From: Paenibacillus sp. JJ-223
Lineage (GTDB): Bacteria; Bacillota; Bacilli; Paenibacillales; Paenibacillaceae
Assembly (NCBI RefSeq): GCF_927798175.1
Contig: NZ_CAKMMP010000006.1
Coordinates: forward strand, 186,001-250,000
Direction: 5' to 3'
Length of the DNA: 64,000 bases
Shown here: piece by piece, positions 8,481 to 16,951 of the stretch
Layout of the letters: each line of letters starts with the position of its first letter
Position numbering within the stretch: position 1 is the stretch's first letter
The notes under the pieces: generated by a model
What the model saw: the letters and a program-made list of their open reading frames with translations, nothing else
Told to the model about the DNA's origin: nothing
The model's database searches: none
Translations under genes and position numbers: made by a program

Positions 8481-9614
8481 ATGGATTTTAAACCGCTTGC
8501 TTCATTTATCGACCGCATCACCGCTTGGCGTATTCCGTGGGCGGAAGTACTTGTCATGCATCGCAACGAAACGGTTTTCCGTTATCGCAACGGCTTTGCT
8601 AATTTGGAAGAGCAAACGCCCATCGGCGAAGGCGCGATCATCAACTTGTACTCCATGACCAAAATCATGACCTGCGTCGCAGCGCTTCAGCTTGTGGAGA
8701 GAGGACAAATGCTGCTTGGCGACCCGATCTCGAACTATCTGCCGGAATATGCCGAGATGACGGTCAGAAAAACTTTGCCGAACGGGGAAGTACGGCTGGA
8801 GAAAGCGACAAAAGCCATTACGGTGCGCGACCTGTTTACGATGACGGCCGGATTTTCCTATGACGTTGGAGCACCATCTATCCAGGAGGCCGTGAAGAGC
8901 ACGAACGGAACGTTGTCGACGCGTGAATTTGCGAAGGCGCTTGCGAAAGAGCCGCTGCTGTTCGAGCCCGGGACGCAGTGGAATTACAGCATGTGCCACG
9001 ATGTGCTTGGCGCTTTGATTGAAGTCGTGGATGGCAGACGGTTCGGCACATACTTAAAAGAGGAAATCACCGACCCGCTCGGCATGCACGATACGGCATT
9101 TGACCTGAATGACGAGCAGCAGGCCAGATTGATTCCGCAGTATGCGTACAATGACGAGCTTGGCAAAGCCGTTCGCATGGACGGCAACGGTTTCCGGGTA
9201 GGCACGGCGCTGGAAAGCGGGGGCGCAGGATTGTTGTCTACCGTCAGCGATTACGCGCTGTTCCTGAATGCGTTGACTGGGCGCGGCACAAGCCCGGACG
9301 GCGTACGCATCTTGTCACAGGCTTCGGTCGAACTGATGCGTACGGACCATCTGAATGATTTGACCCGAGGCGATTACTCCTGGGATCAAATGAAAGGCTA
9401 CGGCTACGGGTTAGGCGTACGGACCCATGTCTCCAAGGCCGGCAGCGGCTCCTTGAGTCCGCTGGGCGAGTTCGGCTGGAGCGGCGCTGCCGGCTGCATG
9501 GCCATCATCGATCCGGATTCGGAACTTACGGTTATGTATGCGCAGCACCTGTTGAACAGTCAGGAGCCGTACATCCAGCCTCGCTTGAGAAATATCGTTT
9601 ACGCTTGCTTATAG
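8481..9614 (+). CDS. Serine hydrolase, beta-lactamase/esterase EstB-like (PF00144)
   Basis: The 377-residue product belongs to the class C beta-lactamase-like serine hydrolases. The nucleophile motif SxxK is SMTK at residues 58-61, and the YxN-like tyrosine lies in QWNYSMCHDVLG. FTMTAGFSYD and GGAGLLSTVSDYALFLNAL are diagnostic of the esterase/penicillin-binding-protein-like branch. There is no signal peptide, so it is cytoplasmic and unlikely to be a secreted beta-lactamase. An esterase or peptidase role is probable. AAAGGGATG stands before the ATG at 8481. It is followed by a terminator shared with the convergent CGTase gene. Confidence 0.88.
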   Translation: MDFKPLASFIDRITAWRIPWAEVLVMHRNETVFRYRNGFANLEEQTPIGEGAIINLYSMTKIMTCVAALQLVERGQMLLGDPISNYLPEYAEMTVRKTLPNGEVRLEKATKAITVRDLFTMTAGFSYDVGAPSIQEAVKSTNGTLSTREFAKALAKEPLLFEPGTQWNYSMCHDVLGALIEVVDGRRFGTYLKEEITDPLGMHDTAFDLNDEQQARLIPQYAYNDELGKAVRMDGNGFRVGTALESGGAGLLSTVSDYALFLNALTGRGTSPDGVRILSQASVELMRTDHLNDLTRGDYSWDQMKGYGYGLGVRTHVSKAGSGSLSPLGEFGWSGAAGCMAIIDPDSELTVMYAQHLLNSQEPYIQPRLRNIVYACL

Positions 9615-9681
9615 AGCAGATGGGAATTCTTGTTTATCCATTAATCAGCGATGCAGCTTGAAAAGCAAAACGGAAATACGG

Positions 9682-9730
9682 ACACCCCGAGCATACGCGA
9701 AATGCGTGCTGCATCGGGGTGTTTGGTTTT
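9682..9730 (+). terminator. Terminator between serine hydrolase and CGTase
   Basis: ACACCCCGA (9682-9690) pairs with TCGGGGTGT (9714-9722), with an internal GCATACGC/GCGTGCTGC helix, followed by TTTGGTTTT. It serves the plus strand and possibly the convergent gene too. Confidence 0.75.
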
Positions 9731-9741
9731 GCCGAGTTATT

Positions 9742-11898
9742 TTATTGCCAGTTCACGTTTACGGTTGCGGTGCCGCTGGCTGGCGTGGTGAAGGTGTGAT
9801 TCGATCCGCTTTCCCATGTGACGGTAGAGCCGTTTTTCTTGAAGAACTTGAACTCGAGCGGCGTTCCGGCAGGCACGCTAACGTCGTAATACCATGTCGG
9901 ATAGGCGTGAATGACCTGGTTGAAGGTTGGCCCAACGGCGTTTGCTCCTGTGGACCAGTTGCCGAGCTCGGCAACGTTGCCGGTCAAGTACACGTTCTGG
10001 CCCAGGGATGTCGATGCATTATTGACAACGAATCGAACGGTGACCTGCTCGCCGGTCAAAATATTAAACCCGTTATAGCTGTTGCTGGTTACGCCGCCTG
10101 CGGTTACCTTCACCGCGTAATTGCCCGCTGCAACGGCAGGAACGGTAACTTTGATTTGGGTATCTTCCCACGATTGGATCGCAGATCCGCTTACGGCCGT
10201 CGTGCCGAAGTAAACGGTGCCTTTGGTTGCGCCGAAGCCGCGGCCGTCGATCGTGACGACGTTGCCGGGTTTGCCCATCATCGGTCCGACGTGCCCGATC
10301 GTCGGCGTGCTTTCGGAAGCCGTGTACTGCCACACTGCCGTCCCGCCTGCGGCCAACGTGAATGTAGGAACGCTGCCGTTGTTGGACGTAATGCTGTTGC
10401 CGTTCAGCGCGCCGCCAAGGACGTCCGTGTACGTTCCCGAAGGCAGGGACGTTGCAAGTCCGCTAATGGAGGCAGAGGACGATTGGTTGCGGTTGATCGC
10501 CACGACGGCAACGCTTTTGCCGAATTTGCGTTCATAGACGTACACGTCATTATTAATCCAGCGCTGCTGCGTCGAGCCGTAAGCGATGGCCGGATTGGAT
10601 TTGCGCAGCGGAGCCAGCTTGCTGATCACGTTGAATGCCGTCGTTGTTTTGGAGAACGATGGCATTTTGGCGCGGTTGTTCGGATCGCCGTTTCCGGTCA
10701 GGTATTGTTCAGTGCCGTAATAGATGGCAGGCACGCCGCGGGATGTCAGCGTGAAGGCCAAGGCTTGTTCCAGCTGCCGGTTGTTGACCGCGCTTGTTTT
10801 GAAACGGTCCATGTCATGGTTATCGATAAAGGTCACCTGGTCATTGACTTGCGTGTAGTCTGCTGCTGTGCTGCTGATCATGGAATCCAGTGCATGCATG
10901 TTCGACGTGTTGTCGCGGAACACGTTCCGCACTTCGGCATTGAAGCGGAAATCAAGCAGGCTCATGCCTGAAGTGTTCGCGAATTTGGTGTTGTCCGCAT
11001 CCGCAGCAGAAGAGCCGAGGAACCACTCACCGAACGTGAATACAGGCTGATGGCTGTAAATGCCCGACATCCAGCTCTTTTGCCAGCCTTCCGGCATGTG
11101 TTTGACCGCATCCACGCGGATGCCGTCGACGCCCATGTCAAGCCAGAGGTTGATGGCGTCTTTGAAGTATTTGTCAATGGTCGCATTGTTGTGGTTCAAG
11201 TCGGCGAGATCATAAAGGTTTTTGTAGATTCCGTTCTCGAGGGAAGAGAAGTCCGAGCCGCCGTTATGGTGGAAGTAACCGTTGGTGTCGTTGGTGTAAC
11301 CGCCAAGGAGCGTGCCGTTGTCATACAGCTTGCCGTTCTCGGCGAACGAGGTATCGGTCTCCATGGCCGGTGACGTATGGTTTGGAGCAAAGTCGATGAC
11401 GATTTTGATGCCTTTGGCATGAGCGGTCTGAATAAGGTTCTGGAAGTCGGTCATGGAACCGAAGTACGGGTTGGTTTTCTTGAAATCCCGCGCCCAGTAT
11501 CCATGGTAGGAAGTGTTGTTGACGCCGGAGTAATTGACGACGGCATGGATGTTTTCTACCGGCTGCGAAATCCAGAGCGCCGTGATGCCCAGGTCCGTGA
11601 AATAGTTGTCGTTGATTTTGTTGATCAATCCCTGCCAGTCCCCGCCGCAGTACAATTTCAGGTTGGTACAGCTGGCATCGTACGCTGCTCCGGAAGGGTT
11701 GTTGGAGGGATCGCCGTCCAGAAAGCGGTCGGTGAATACCTGATAGATGACGTCCGTGCTGAAATTCTGCTTGTTCGTTACGGCAGTGTCGGGGTCTGCA
11801 AGCACGGAAGCCGCCGGCAGGAAGGGGAGTGCGCTCCCGGCCAGCAAGCCGAGGGTTAACGTGGTGCTGAGAATGATGCGTTTGGTCACATTCAACAT
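9742..11898 (-). CDS. cgt: Cyclomaltodextrin glucanotransferase (CGTase), secreted
   Basis: The 718-residue precursor has a Sec signal peptide with cleavage expected near Ala34 and the five-domain CGTase layout: A/B barrel (about 35-440), C, D (IPT/TIG fold with [15 protein letters not shown]) and E, a C-terminal starch-binding CBM20 ([20 protein letters not shown] to the end). Catalytic residues are Asp263 (GIRVDAVKH), Glu291 (FTFGEWFLG) and Asp362 (FIDNHDMD), 34 above the numbering of the Bacillus circulans enzyme. Tyr229 matches the central aromatic residue (Tyr195) around which the glucan chain circularises, which separates CGTases from alpha-amylases. The ATG at 11898 has GGGTGG upstream; the open frame 30 codons earlier is not used. 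It converts starch to cyclodextrins outside the cell, feeding the importer at 3175-6812. Confidence 0.97.
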   Translation of the reverse strand: MLNVTKRIILSTTLTLGLLAGSALPFLPAASVLADPDTAVTNKQNFSTDVIYQVFTDRFLDGDPSNNPSGAAYDASCTNLKLYCGGDWQGLINKINDNYFTDLGITALWISQPVENIHAVVNYSGVNNTSYHGYWARDFKKTNPYFGSMTDFQNLIQTAHAKGIKIVIDFAPNHTSPAMETDTSFAENGKLYDNGTLLGGYTNDTNGYFHHNGGSDFSSLENGIYKNLYDLADLNHNNATIDKYFKDAINLWLDMGVDGIRVDAVKHMPEGWQKSWMSGIYSHQPVFTFGEWFLGSSAADADNTKFANTSGMSLLDFRFNAEVRNVFRDNTSNMHALDSMISSTAADYTQVNDQVTFIDNHDMDRFKTSAVNNRQLEQALAFTLTSRGVPAIYYGTEQYLTGNGDPNNRAKMPSFSKTTTAFNVISKLAPLRKSNPAIAYGSTQQRWINNDVYVYERKFGKSVAVVAINRNQSSSASISGLATSLPSGTYTDVLGGALNGNSITSNNGSVPTFTLAAGGTAVWQYTASESTPTIGHVGPMMGKPGNVVTIDGRGFGATKGTVYFGTTAVSGSAIQSWEDTQIKVTVPAVAAGNYAVKVTAGGVTSNSYNGFNILTGEQVTVRFVVNNASTSLGQNVYLTGNVAELGNWSTGANAVGPTFNQVIHAYPTWYYDVSVPAGTPLEFKFFKKNGSTVTWESGSNHTFTTPASGTATVNVNWQ

Positions 11899-11948
11899 GG
11901 TAATCCACCCTTCGCGATTAGAATATGTTATTATGTAATCCGTGGAAG

Positions 11949-11962
11949 TAAAAACGCTTACA
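11949..11962 (-). promoter_or_regulatory. Candidate CcpA cre site upstream of the CGTase gene
   Basis: On the minus strand TGTAAGCGTTTTTA matches 13 of 14 cre consensus positions (TGWAANCGNTNWCA). It ends about 50 bases before the CGTase start codon, within the likely promoter, so glucose repression of CGTase is expected. Confidence 0.7.
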
Positions 11963-12018
11963 ATTGCGGACGGCCAATCATTTGCCAACCATGGACGGGT
12001 CTACCTCCTTCCTGCATG

Positions 12019-12056
12019 CAAAAACCCCGGCATCTCCTGCTGGAGTTACCGGGGTT
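12019..12056 (-). terminator. Minus-strand terminator upstream of the CGTase promoter
   Basis: AACCCCGG (12023-12030) pairs with CCGGGGTT (12049-12056), with an inner CTCC/GGAG helix. Read on the minus strand it is followed by TTTTTGC. It would stop antisense transcripts coming from the right before the CGTase promoter. Confidence 0.6.
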
Positions 12057-12060
12057 GTCC

Positions 12061-12075
12061 TAGACCTTAGGTCTA
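12061..12075. promoter_or_regulatory. Perfect 7-1-7 palindrome TAGACCTTAGGTCTA
   Basis: This 15-base palindrome is symmetrical around one T and lies in the 470-base gap between the divergent CGTase and esterase genes. The format suits a dimeric regulator. No regulator gene is adjacent, and the palindrome was not seen elsewhere in the window. Confidence 0.4.
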
Positions 12076-12176
12076 AAAAGCATGGCCCTCGAGTTGTACA
12101 TCACACCGTAATCATAAAAAACGGCAATGGGTTTGTCAATAACTTTTATTTTAGGTTTATTTTTCTTGTTTTCGTA

Positions 12177-12205
12177 TTTACAAACCGCATCATTGGATTT
12201 ACACT
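12177..12205 (+). promoter_or_regulatory. Candidate sigma-A promoter for the esterase/BtrH-ACP/ligase operon
   Basis: TTTACA (12177-12182) and TACACT (12200-12205) are separated by exactly 17 bases in an AT-rich stretch. Transcription from it would give a leader of about 155 bases containing the hairpin at 12262-12295. Confidence 0.45.
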
Positions 12206-12261
12206 AATCGCAGAATCCACAATACAAGGGCCATGCATTTCGGAAACGATGATCCGATCCG

Positions 12262-12295
12262 AAACAACCCCGTCTCCTTCGAGGCGGGGTTGTTT
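12262..12295 (+). other. Strong leader hairpin before the acyl-transfer operon
   Basis: AAACAACCCCG (12262-12272) pairs perfectly with CGGGGTTGTTT (12285-12295). It ends in TTGTTT and so is terminator-like, yet lies between the candidate promoter and the first gene of the operon. It could be an attenuator, or the end of an upstream transcript. Confidence 0.5.
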
Positions 12296-12368
12296 GTCGT
12301 TGCAGGCAGCAGCGTAGAGAGGCGTTTCATTATTGCAAGGCATGATGAGCTGAGGGGAGCGATGATCC

Positions 12369-13754
12369 GTGATGAGTTCATTGGAGACAAGGTCGGTTAT
12401 CGAATGTTTGAGCGAATTCAAGGCAACGCGGCTGGGCAACAGCCGAAATATCCATGTGTATCTGCCTCCGGGATATCATGAGCATACCGATAAAAGGTAT
12501 CCGGTCGTTTATATGCATGCAGGCCAGCGCGCTTTCGGCCTCTCCAAGCCGGGCCAGGAAACGTGGCAGATGGATGTGGCGGCAGACCGCCTGATCGGTT
12601 TGGGGCTCATGGAGGAGCTGATTATTGTGGGCATCTCCCATGTTCGCCCGGTTACGCACAATGAGTTTTACCATTATGCTGCGCCGGTCCGCGAAGCTGT
12701 AGACGTGGGATGCTCGGGGCTGCTGTACGAACATTTCATCGTGCATGAGCTCAAGCCGTTCATTGACCGGCGATATCGGACGTTGACGGAGCCGGAGCAT
12801 ACGGGGATGATCGGATCATCCGCAGCCGCATTGTGCACGTTCCACATCGGCATGCGCCATCCGGACGTTTTTGGCAAGCTGATGATGTTGTCGCCGTTTT
12901 TTTATGACGTGCAGTTGGATGCGAGTTCCCCGGGACGGCTGAAAGAAGAGCCGATGATTCGGCTTCCCGCAGGAAAACCAGACGTACGGATGTGGATGGA
13001 TATCGGGGATATGGAAGGTCTGTTCCTTCCAAGCCAAATTAGAGAGGTTGTCGACCAACTTCTGAACCTTGGTTACGTGGCTGGCAAGGACCTCATTTAC
13101 CTGGAACAACCCGATGCCGGCCATCAGGAAGCCGATTGGGCCGAACGCGTACATCTTCCTTTGCTGTGCATGTTTGGCAAAAAAGGAAACCCGGTTTCCC
13201 TCGAACTCAAGGGCAGAAGTGTTCTAGGGTTGAAAGGAGATATGAAATGCCGAATTAATGCTCTGCTCCGCTATGACAACGGCGTTAAGGTCAGTCTGCT
13301 GGAAGGGACATACATTTCCGAACAACCTGACGTGCTCGAGGTACTGCCGGATGGAACGCTGATTCCCGTCGCTACCGGCAGGGCGGTCGTTCGGCTTCAG
13401 TTCGGGGAATTGACGGCGACCAAGGCGTACACCGTCGTGGAGGAGCTTTCCGGTCACGTTCTCATCTGCCTGAGTGCCCAATCGCCGTCTCGCGAACCTG
13501 CGGAAGACACCATATACGGCGGCATGGGCATGAAGCTGAAACATGTCGGAGACGGACATTACGAAGGATGCTTCGAAGTTCCGCGGGACAGCGGTTTCCG
13601 GTTCCGGTTTACGCGTGGTTTCCGCCGATTTGAGACCGACCCGGATGGTCGGCCGATGCCCAATCGCGTCTTCCGGGCCACGCATCCGCAGTCTCTCCAT
13701 TATACGATCCGTTCCTGGGGCGACAGCCCGGCCAGAAACGAAACGAGGAGGTAA
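12369..13754 (+). CDS. Esterase-fold alpha/beta hydrolase with C-terminal carbohydrate-binding-like domain
   Basis: The 461-residue product starts with an esterase D/enterochelin-esterase-like domain (about 1-280): SRNIHVYLPPGYHEHTDKRY, PVVYMHAGQ and a nucleophile elbow in GMIGSSAAALCTFH, whose first Ser of GSSA is the likely nucleophile; the late His is in DAGHQEADW. A middle Ig-like segment (about 285-365) follows. The last 90 residues resemble the CBM-like domain seen on such esterases, with FRFTRGFRRFETDPDG and PNRVF. No signal peptide, so it is cytoplasmic. GTG at 12369 and ATG at 12372 are both possible after GGGGAGC. Four bases separate it from the BtrH-like gene, so a role in the same pathway, such as releasing or hydrolysing an acyl ester, is likely. 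Confidence 0.8.
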   Translation: MMSSLETRSVIECLSEFKATRLGNSRNIHVYLPPGYHEHTDKRYPVVYMHAGQRAFGLSKPGQETWQMDVAADRLIGLGLMEELIIVGISHVRPVTHNEFYHYAAPVREAVDVGCSGLLYEHFIVHELKPFIDRRYRTLTEPEHTGMIGSSAAALCTFHIGMRHPDVFGKLMMLSPFFYDVQLDASSPGRLKEEPMIRLPAGKPDVRMWMDIGDMEGLFLPSQIREVVDQLLNLGYVAGKDLIYLEQPDAGHQEADWAERVHLPLLCMFGKKGNPVSLELKGRSVLGLKGDMKCRINALLRYDNGVKVSLLEGTYISEQPDVLEVLPDGTLIPVATGRAVVRLQFGELTATKAYTVVEELSGHVLICLSAQSPSREPAEDTIYGGMGMKLKHVGDGHYEGCFEVPRDSGFRFRFTRGFRRFETDPDGRPMPNRVFRATHPQSLHYTIRSWGDSPARNETRR

Positions 13755-13758
13755 ACCG

Positions 13759-15324
13759 ATGTCATCCTTACGGCATGTTCAGCCACTGATGGATATTCCG
13801 TTTTATTATCCCTGCCATTTTCCGCTGATTCATGAGGTTTTGCGGCGCCAGGGCTGCCAGAGCAGCCTTGGCCTTCTGGCGGCCAGCCGATTGTTTACCC
13901 TTCCCTCGTGTTCGGACACGGGGCTGGTCAAGCCTTATTTTCACAAGCTGGATTACGAGGATGCCGTCTGGAGCATGGGGGAGCAGCGCGAAATGGGCAG
14001 TTTCGAGGAAGGGCTTGCCGCCATTCGTGAGCGCGTGGGAGAAGGTGAATTGTTCCTCGCAACGGGTTCGAGCTACCATTTGCCGTATGACGAGAACTTT
14101 CGGAATCCGGAGTATATCCATAAACATCTAAGGGAGGGTTCCCGCCTGCATCTGGTGGACCACTGGCTGGCCGTGTGCGATATCGGGGAACGGCATGTGG
14201 ACGTGTATGATCCGGTCCCCTCCAAATATAAGGGGGCGGTCTCGCTTTCGGCCTTTCGCGATTTCTGGAAAGGGCACAAGGCGATGCCCGAGCTGGCGTC
14301 AGCCAAGCGAAAGGAAGAGCTGAGAACCTACGGAACGATGGAGGTTCGGGCCGCGGGCCAGCTGGATGATGACGGGTATCGAGAGGTGCTGCGCGCAGCC
14401 CTGGCTACGCAAATTCACGAGTTCCTGGCGGCCAGGCAGGTGAGGCAAGGGGAACGGAACTATTACTTTGGACAAGCCGTCACCGTAGAGCTGCTGCGCA
14501 CGCTCCATATGGAAGGGAAAGAAGACGAAGGCGGGGCACGTTCCCGCGTTCAAGGGGAATCCGGGAATGAACGTGCACACCATTCTGTCTTCCGGAATGG
14601 GCAGCAGGGGGCGTTCGCTGCAATGTCTGAGGTTAACCTTTCCGGTGATTGGAAATCCAGTAATGCTGGTGTTTCCCGGCTACCGGGCCTATTGTTCGAT
14701 ATGCGATGGAGCCGGTATTTTTTCAGAGATTTACTGCTGGAAGCGGCTCGCGTGTTAGGCTCGCCGTACGACGCTTATCTTGAGGCCTGGCAGGGCCTGA
14801 TCTTGCGTTGGGAACGCAGTCACAAGCTGCTGATGGCCAGGCTCGCAAAGCGTGATTCCGGTTGGAACGATGAGCTCAGTGGGGCCATCGGGCAACTGGC
14901 GAACGATGAATGGGCCTGGTACGAGAAGATGCAATCCATCCATGGCAGCGAATCCCGCTTTGTTCAGCGCGCATTTGCCGGGAATGAAAAGGCGAATTCG
15001 GCGGAGGCGAAGCGGGAAGAAACGCTGGCCCGCATCGTTCTGGAGAGCTGTCATGAACTGAATGCATATGGACGCGGCGGCATCCCGGTGGAGCTTGGAC
15101 TGCATGCTCCGCTCTATGGCAGGAACGGCCGGTTGGATTCGCTTGGTTTGGTGTCGTTATTAGCCGTCGTGGAACAGGAGGTCGAGGATCGATACGGCAT
15201 ATCGGTCGCACTGACGGAGATGGCGGCTGCTTCGATGCCTGAAAGTCCTTACCGCACGGTCGGTTCGCTGGTGGGTTACCTGGAGGGCAAACTGCGTGCG
15301 CAGCGGGAAGGAGTGGAACCATGA
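13759..15324 (+). CDS. BtrH-like acyltransferase fused to an acyl carrier protein domain
   Basis: The 521-residue product appears to hold two activities. The N-terminal 200 residues look like the BtrH N-terminal domain (papain-like fold; BtrH moves an acyl group from carrier protein BtrI to ribostamycin): an early Cys in FYYPCHFPL (Cys19), His135 in DHWLAVC and Asp151 in VDVYDPVPSKY would form a Cys-His-Asp triad. A helical middle of about 230 residues follows. The last 75 residues look like an acyl carrier domain: RLDSLGLVSLLAVVEQEVEDRYG, with Ser461 as the probable phosphopantetheine site. The ATG at 13759 follows AGGAGG; 216 earlier in-frame bases overlap the esterase gene. Its TGA overlaps the ligase start. 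Assignment is by motif, so the BtrH link is a strong inference, not proof. Confidence 0.72.
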   Translation: MSSLRHVQPLMDIPFYYPCHFPLIHEVLRRQGCQSSLGLLAASRLFTLPSCSDTGLVKPYFHKLDYEDAVWSMGEQREMGSFEEGLAAIRERVGEGELFLATGSSYHLPYDENFRNPEYIHKHLREGSRLHLVDHWLAVCDIGERHVDVYDPVPSKYKGAVSLSAFRDFWKGHKAMPELASAKRKEELRTYGTMEVRAAGQLDDDGYREVLRAALATQIHEFLAARQVRQGERNYYFGQAVTVELLRTLHMEGKEDEGGARSRVQGESGNERAHHSVFRNGQQGAFAAMSEVNLSGDWKSSNAGVSRLPGLLFDMRWSRYFFRDLLLEAARVLGSPYDAYLEAWQGLILRWERSHKLLMARLAKRDSGWNDELSGAIGQLANDEWAWYEKMQSIHGSESRFVQRAFAGNEKANSAEAKREETLARIVLESCHELNAYGRGGIPVELGLHAPLYGRNGRLDSLGLVSLLAVVEQEVEDRYGISVALTEMAAASMPESPYRTVGSLVGYLEGKLRAQREGVEP

Positions 15325-16844
15325 TCGAAACGTTACTGCGGCGATTCGAGGGATGGGGCTCCGCCCCGGCCATGGTATGGCAGAATGACGGTTACAGCTA
15401 CGGATGGCTGCGCGGAGAGGTACGCAGGATGAACCGCCTGATCGGCAATGCCGGCATGGCGGGCTGCGTCGTTACGCTGGAGACAGACTATTCTCCCCAT
15501 GCCGCTGCCGCTTTGCTGGCTCTGCTGGAGCAGCGCTGCATCGTTATTCCGCTGGCTCCGGACCTGGTTCGGAACAAGCGGGAGGAGTATATGGATTTGG
15601 CTGGAGCGGAATGGCGAATCGTGGCCAGGCGGGAGAAACACTCCGATACTGATGGGTATGGGGCCGACGTTGATGATGTAGGTGACACTTTATCGGAGGG
15701 GTTGCTTTGGAGTGCGGACAAGCTTCGTTCCGTGCCTGACGAAGATCGGTGTACGGCAACGTTAAGCGATGCCGTGCCTGGCGGTCTGGTGGCCTTAAGC
15801 GTAAAGCGATTCGAGGCGGACGGATTGCCGCCGCTATTAACCGAACTTCGTCAGCAGCAGGTCGGCGGTCTGGTCATTTTTTCTTCCGGTTCGACGGGAC
15901 GAAGCAAGGCTGCCGTGCATCGCGCCGATCGGCTGCTGCAGCGGTTTCAAAGGCAGGGCCGCCCGCTGCGGACGATTCCTTTCATGCGTTTTGACCATAT
16001 CGGCGGTTTCAATACGCTGCTGCAATCGCTGGCCAGCGGCGGCTGCCTGTGCATGATCCGCGAGCGATCGCCGGGGGAGGTGTGCAGAACGATCGAGCGG
16101 CATCGGGTGCAGGCCTTGCCCGTATCGCCGACGTTTATGAACCTGCTCCTGCTCAGCGGTGCGTACCGGGACTTTGATCTGTCCAGTCTGGAAGTGGTGT
16201 CGTATGGGTCTGAGGTGATGTCACAGGCGCTGCTCGAAGCATGGAACAGGGCGTTTCCTCACATTCGGACGGTTCAAGCTTACGGGATGTCCGAGCTCGG
16301 CATTTTGCCGACGCGCTCCAAAGCGTCGGGCTCCCTGTTGTTTGCCGTACGGGACGGGGAAGTGCAGTATCGCGTGGTGGACGGGCTGCTGGAAATTCGC
16401 ACGGCAACGGCCATGCTCGGATATTTAAACGCGCCGTCGCCGTTTACCGAAGACGGTTGGCTGCGCACAGGAGATGCTGCCGTGCTGGAAGGGGAGTATC
16501 TCCGCATTCTGGGCCGCGATTCCGAGATCATCAATGTAGGCGGCCGCAAGGTCTATCCGGCAGAGGTGGAGGGCGTGCTGGAGCAGATGGAGGTCATTGA
16601 AGTGGCGGTCGTTTGCGGCGAACACAGCGGCATCACCGGCCAGCGTGTAACGGTCACCGTGCAGACAAGCCGGGAGATGCCCCTCGCCGAGCTGCGCCGG
16701 ATGATCTGGGATTATTGCCGCGAACGCCTGCCGGATTACAAAATTCCGCAAAAGATCATCTTGGCGAAGGACGGCCTGACGAGCCCGCGCATGAAAAAGG
16801 TAAGGCAGCCCCTTGCCGTCTCGCCAGAACAAATCGAAACATAA
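15321..16844 (+). CDS. AMP-forming acyl ligase (ANL superfamily)
   Basis: The 507-residue product carries the ANL core motifs in order: P-loop VIFSSGSTGRSKAAVH (185-200), VQAYGMSELG (A5), GWLRTGD (A7), GRDSEIINVGGRKVYPAEVE (hinge and A8) and a C-terminal SPRMKK with the catalytic lysine. It would activate a carboxylic acid with ATP and pass it to a thiol. Since the start overlaps the stop of the carrier-containing gene (ATGA), the obvious acceptor is the phosphopantetheine arm on that protein. The acid is unknown. It is shorter and more divergent than housekeeping acyl-CoA synthetases in its first 180 residues. It ends the operon, and a terminator follows 32 bases later. Confidence 0.88.
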   Translation: MIETLLRRFEGWGSAPAMVWQNDGYSYGWLRGEVRRMNRLIGNAGMAGCVVTLETDYSPHAAAALLALLEQRCIVIPLAPDLVRNKREEYMDLAGAEWRIVARREKHSDTDGYGADVDDVGDTLSEGLLWSADKLRSVPDEDRCTATLSDAVPGGLVALSVKRFEADGLPPLLTELRQQQVGGLVIFSSGSTGRSKAAVHRADRLLQRFQRQGRPLRTIPFMRFDHIGGFNTLLQSLASGGCLCMIRERSPGEVCRTIERHRVQALPVSPTFMNLLLLSGAYRDFDLSSLEVVSYGSEVMSQALLEAWNRAFPHIRTVQAYGMSELGILPTRSKASGSLLFAVRDGEVQYRVVDGLLEIRTATAMLGYLNAPSPFTEDGWLRTGDAAVLEGEYLRILGRDSEIINVGGRKVYPAEVEGVLEQMEVIEVAVVCGEHSGITGQRVTVTVQTSREMPLAELRRMIWDYCRERLPDYKIPQKIILAKDGLTSPRMKKVRQPLAVSPEQIET

Positions 16845-16875
16845 GCCGAAGATAAGGCTGAAACATTAAACGTGA

Positions 16876-16928
16876 AAACACCCGCAGGGATGGCCCATCG
16901 ACCATCGGTTCCTGCGGGTGTTTGGTTT
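16876..16928 (+). terminator. Terminator closing the acyl-transfer operon
   Basis: AAACACCCGCAGG (16876-16888) pairs perfectly with CCTGCGGGTGTTT (16911-16923), followed by GGTTTGG. It stands between two convergent genes and may work in both directions. Confidence 0.8.
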
Positions 16929-16951
16929 GGGTTAACGTTGAGCCGAATACA

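Noticed and set aside
8481-9614. Beta-lactamase giving antibiotic resistance
   Set aside because: It has the SxxK fold motif but no signal peptide and no KTG-type third motif that I can place; an esterase-type serine hydrolase is better supported.
9742-11898. Ordinary secreted alpha-amylase or maltogenic amylase
   Set aside because: The central Tyr229 in NLYDLAD, the TIG-type D domain and the CBM20 E domain in the usual order and length are those of CGTase.
11964-12317. 117-codon plus-strand frame between CGTase and the esterase gene
   Set aside because: It runs through two hairpins and an AT-rich promoter region, has no ribosome binding site and no similarity.
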